Shown here piece by piece: positions 5,382-7,852 of a DNA stretch of 7,852 nucleotides (position 1 is its first letter; each line of letters starts with the position of its first letter). The notes under the pieces were generated by a model. It searched no databases, was not told where the DNA came from, and saw only the letters and a program-made list of their open reading frames with translations. Source of the stretch: CAZSGN01 sp964606415 (lineage in GTDB: Bacteria; Bacteroidota; Bacteroidia; Bacteroidales; JBBRXJ01). Where the stretch lies: positions 1 to 7,852 of the forward strand of contig CAZSGN010000128.1 of NCBI GenBank assembly GCA_964606415.1, given 5' to 3'. A program made the translations under genes and the position numbers.

Positions 5382-6350
5382 ATGCAAAAATACCGTTGGC
5401 CTATATTAATTGTGGTTTTTATTATTCCACTTATTTTTATTTATTTTTATACGGACCCCTTGAGTACGCTTGAAAATGATCAGTTTGCTATACAAGATCC
5501 GGATGAAGTACATAAAATTGATATGATCAGGAATGATCAAAAAATTATTTTGGATTATGAAAAAGGGAAATGGATGGTTAATCAAAAATATCAGGCAGAA
5601 GATAAACAAGTCCGGTTTTTTCTTGATGAAGTTACCCGTCTGTTGCCACTTGAACCAGTTTCCAATAAACGAAAGGATTCTATTGTTGAGCAAATAAAAA
5701 GAAGAGGTTTTTTTATACGTTTTGCTGATCATGACAATAAGAATATCAAGGCTTTTTATGCGTTGCAGGATACTTCCCGGGAAGCTACTATTTTAATGTT
5801 AAAAAATAGTGAGGACCCTTATTATGTTTATATTCCTGGCTCCGGTTATTCTGTTAGTAATTTATTTCGCACCGGTTCGCATTTTTGGCGTGATCGGGCC
5901 TTATTTCCTGTTGAACCATCAGAAATATTAAGCATTCGGGTTGATTATCCAGCACAAAAAGAAAATAATTATACGATTAACCGGGAAGATGGAATTTATG
6001 AAATGTACATCCCGTCATTATCTATTTCTAAAAAACCGGAAAGTTTTCGGTTGCAGAGCTATTTGCAGTTGTTTGAGAATATTAAGTTTAAGGAAGTGGC
6101 AAAGCATACACCGGACACTGTTTTTCATCAACCCATTTATGCTAATATCAAGGTTACAACTATTCATGATAAACGTTACGCTTTGAAGACTTTTCCTATT
6201 CCTAAAATGGATTCTACACGGGACCAAGCGCAGGAAGGACAATATAATCCGTTTTATTTAATCGGGTTGATTGACCAAGACACGGTTTTGTTACGATATG
6301 ATATGCTTGACCGGCTTTTAAAAACACCAGCTTATTTTTTTAAGGAATAA
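5382..6350 (+). CDS. DUF4340 domain membrane-anchored protein
   Basis: A 322-residue protein with a single N-terminal membrane segment (about 6-24) and a soluble, presumably extracytoplasmic remainder, with no lipobox. The body alternates short beta-strand-like blocks, for example KGKWMVN (61-67), and contains RTGSHFWRDRALFPVEPSEI (161-180), a motif I associate with DUF4340 proteins. The molecular function is unknown. DUF4340 genes commonly sit beside GldG-type ABC transporter genes, and in Bacteroidota between gldG and dnaN as here, so I infer an accessory role with GldF-GldG. The ATG follows an in-frame TAA (5379-5381), which fixes the start. No Shine-Dalgarno is visible. The 220-bp spacer before it, with its hairpin, may separate its expression from gldG. 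Confidence 0.8.
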   Translation: MQKYRWPILIVVFIIPLIFIYFYTDPLSTLENDQFAIQDPDEVHKIDMIRNDQKIILDYEKGKWMVNQKYQAEDKQVRFFLDEVTRLLPLEPVSNKRKDSIVEQIKRRGFFIRFADHDNKNIKAFYALQDTSREATILMLKNSEDPYYVYIPGSGYSVSNLFRTGSHFWRDRALFPVEPSEILSIRVDYPAQKENNYTINREDGIYEMYIPSLSISKKPESFRLQSYLQLFENIKFKEVAKHTPDTVFHQPIYANIKVTTIHDKRYALKTFPIPKMDSTRDQAQEGQYNPFYLIGLIDQDTVLLRYDMLDRLLKTPAYFFKE

Positions 6351-6410
6351 ATTTTGATTTGTCTGGTGAAATTATCAATCCTTGAATTCCAATAGCAAGA
6401 TAAATTTTTT

Positions 6411-6418
6411 TATCTTTG
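6411..6418 (+). promoter_or_regulatory. Candidate -7 promoter element for dnaN
   Basis: TATCTTTG matches the Bacteroidota -7 consensus TAnnTTTG exactly. A TTG at 6382-6384 is 26 nt upstream, longer than the usual spacing of about 19-23, so the -33 part is poor. Transcription would begin near 6425 and leave a leader of about 58 nt. The element overlaps a small inverted repeat, AAGATA (6397-6402) with TATCTT (6411-6416), which could be a regulatory site or chance. It implies that dnaN can be transcribed apart from the gld genes. Confidence 0.45.
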
Positions 6419-6474
6419 ATAAATTTACTTGAAAATAAGGGTAAAAGATATATTTATTTATAAATCAATAAATT

Positions 6475-6479
6475 AGGAG
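6475..6479 (+). promoter_or_regulatory. Shine-Dalgarno-like sequence for dnaN
   Basis: AGGAG lies 3 nt before the dnaN ATG, closer than the usual 5-9 nt. It stands out because none of the other five genes here has a comparable sequence, and Bacteroidota ribosomes rely little on this pairing. Confidence 0.45.
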
Positions 6480-6482
6480 AAG

Positions 6483-7613
6483 ATGAAATTTGTAATATCC
6501 AGTACAGTTCTTTTGGGTCACCTTCAGTCCATTAACAGGGTCATTAGTCCTAAAAATACCTTGCCCATTTTGGATAATTTTTTGTTTGATCTTGCAGAAA
6601 ATGAATTGACCATCACCGCCTCTGATCTTGAAACCACGCTGATCACCAATATCAAGCTGGATAATACAACGGATAGTGGTAAGATTGCTATTCCTGCAAA
6701 ATTACTTTCCGAAACGTTAAAAGAATTTCCTGAGCAACCTTTAACTTTTGATATTAACCAGGAGAGTCTGACAATTATAATCAATTCTGAGAATGGTCAA
6801 TTTACCATTATGGGGCAGGATGGGAATGATTTTCCACAATTACCCAGCGTTAAAGAAGAGAATAAAGCAAGCCTGTCTATTCCCGGTGAAGTATTGCTTA
6901 AAGGGATTAGTAAGACTATTTTTGCTACTTCGGATGATGAATTACGTCCGGTTATGAATGGTATATTTTTCGAGATTGGTACGGATCAGTTAATTTTTGT
7001 TGCTTCGGATGCACAAAAACTGGTGAAGTATGAACGAAAAGATATTAGGTCAGAGAATGATTCATCATTTGTTTTGCCTAAAAAACCAGCAACACTATTA
7101 AAAGGAATTTTACCAAAAGAAACCGGCGATGTAGTTATTGATTTTGATGATAAGAATGCTGTTTTCACTTTGAGTGGTTACAAGATGGTCTGCCGCCTTG
7201 CGGAAGGACAGTTTCCAAGCTATAATGCTGTTATACCAACGAATAATCCCAACCAATTGACTATTGATGGATCTGATATGGTTAATACTTTGCGGAGGGT
7301 TTCTAATTTCTCCAATCAGGCCAGTAATCTTGTTAAGCTTGAATTAAAAGGTAACCAAATGACTATTTCTGCGCAGGATATTGATTTCAGCATCTCTGCT
7401 TATGAACGGCTGTCTTGTCAATATGAAGGTGATGATATGGAAATAGGTTTTAAATCGACGTTCCTTGTTGAGATCCTTCAGAATCTTTCAACGAAAGAAG
7501 TGTTTATGGAAATGTCCGATCCTTCCAGGGCAGGTATTTTAAAACCGGCTGAAAAAGAAGATGAAAATGAAGACATCCTGATGCTTTTAATGCCTATGAT
7601 GATTAATGCATAA
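6483..7613 (+). CDS. dnaN: DNA polymerase III beta subunit (sliding clamp)
   Basis: The ring-shaped homodimeric clamp that holds DNA polymerase III and other replication and repair proteins on DNA. At 376 residues it is normal size, with three similar domains at about 1-120, 128-245 and 250-376. Visible markers are NTLPILDNFLF (25-35), which carries the conserved PIL motif of domain 1, RPVMNGIFFEI (155-165) at the start of domain 2, and the C-terminal LLMPMM (368-373), which forms part of the protein-binding cleft and corresponds to the VMPMRL end of the E. coli clamp. It has its own promoter candidate and an AGGAG sequence before the ATG, and ends 24 bp ahead of a strong terminator. It is not next to dnaA here, so it lies outside the classic dnaA-dnaN arrangement and in the gldG-DUF4340-dnaN order I recall from Bacteroidota. 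Confidence 0.98.
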   Translation: MKFVISSTVLLGHLQSINRVISPKNTLPILDNFLFDLAENELTITASDLETTLITNIKLDNTTDSGKIAIPAKLLSETLKEFPEQPLTFDINQESLTIIINSENGQFTIMGQDGNDFPQLPSVKEENKASLSIPGEVLLKGISKTIFATSDDELRPVMNGIFFEIGTDQLIFVASDAQKLVKYERKDIRSENDSSFVLPKKPATLLKGILPKETGDVVIDFDDKNAVFTLSGYKMVCRLAEGQFPSYNAVIPTNNPNQLTIDGSDMVNTLRRVSNFSNQASNLVKLELKGNQMTISAQDIDFSISAYERLSCQYEGDDMEIGFKSTFLVEILQNLSTKEVFMEMSDPSRAGILKPAEKEDENEDILMLLMPMMINA

Positions 7614-7637
7614 TTTATAAGGTGATTTATACGATAT

Positions 7638-7673
7638 AAAAAAAGGCTGGTTTGATTCAAACCAGCCTTTTTT
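7638..7673. terminator. Bidirectional Rho-independent terminator after dnaN
   Basis: A perfect 10-bp stem, GGCTGGTTTG (7645-7654) with CAAACCAGCC (7658-7667), has a 3-nt loop and is flanked by seven A on the left and six T on the right. It begins 24 bp past the dnaN stop and should end the dnaN transcript. The A-run means it could also serve a minus-strand gene from the right, though none is visible here. Confidence 0.93.
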
Positions 7674-7852
7674 GTCCAGGAAGAATCGTTTTGATAATTG
7701 ATACTGTATTGCTTACCTGTATGGCCCGCCAAACTGTTTTCTTGACTTGTAGCAAAAAATCCCTGAATGCCGGAATGGTTTATATTATAGTTTTTTATTT
7801 GGTTCTACTCTTATTTTAATGGTTAAATATTTAAATGATATAAGACACTGTT
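7674..7852. other. Unassigned tail after the dnaN terminator
   Basis: 179 bp of AT-rich DNA with no supported gene, RNA or repeat. An ATG at 7819 stays open to the window edge for 11 codons and could begin a plus-strand gene, but it has no Shine-Dalgarno and no clear promoter, so I do not call it. Confidence 0.5.

Noticed and set aside
5406..5732. 108-codon minus-strand frame inside the DUF4340 gene
   Set aside because: Antisense to the gene, with low-complexity K/N/I-rich composition typical of reversed AT-rich coding DNA.
6524..6784. 86-codon minus-strand frame inside dnaN
   Set aside because: Antisense to the first domain of dnaN with no supporting signals; a shadow frame.
7819..7852. 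Possible start of a plus-strand gene at the right edge
   Set aside because: Only 11 codons are visible, with no Shine-Dalgarno and no promoter match; not enough to call.

Overview
The window comes from an AT-rich member of the Bacteroidota. The evidence is a type IX secretion gene (porQ), the gliding-associated ABC transporter genes gldF and gldG, two exact matches to the Bacteroidota -7 promoter element TAnnTTTG, and mostly missing Shine-Dalgarno sequences. The genus cannot be determined from this sequence. All six main reading frames are intact and nothing suggests a sequencing frameshift.

Layout. Positions 1-53 may be the last codons of a plus-strand gene, followed by a bidirectional terminator (75-111). 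On the minus strand lies a two-gene unit, porQ then cmk, whose stop and start codons overlap (TAATG). A 288-bp divergent promoter region follows. On the plus strand come gldF, a 542-bp spacer, gldG, a 220-bp spacer, a DUF4340 membrane-anchored protein, a 132-bp promoter region and dnaN, which ends at a strong bidirectional terminator (7638-7673). The last 179 bp hold nothing I can assign.

Function. PorQ is an outer-membrane component linked to type IX secretion. GldF is an ABC-2 type permease, and GldG is its membrane-anchored partner with a large extracytoplasmic domain; the ATPase GldA is not in this window. The DUF4340 protein is probably a further partner of this transporter, since DUF4340 genes recur beside GldG-type genes. 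Cmk and DnaN are housekeeping proteins for nucleotide supply and DNA replication. The gene order gldF-gldG-DUF4340-dnaN, as I recall it from the phylum, is ordinary.

The unusual part is the DNA between the transporter genes. The gldF-gldG and gldG-DUF4340 junctions are normally tight, but here they contain 542 and 220 bp with hairpins, imperfect direct repeats, a G+C-richer structured patch and a 31-codon frame resembling the start of a tyrosine recombinase. They look like landing sites of repeat or mobile-element debris that left the genes intact. I see no convincing new multi-gene system here; these spacers are the only part that ordinary annotation does not explain.
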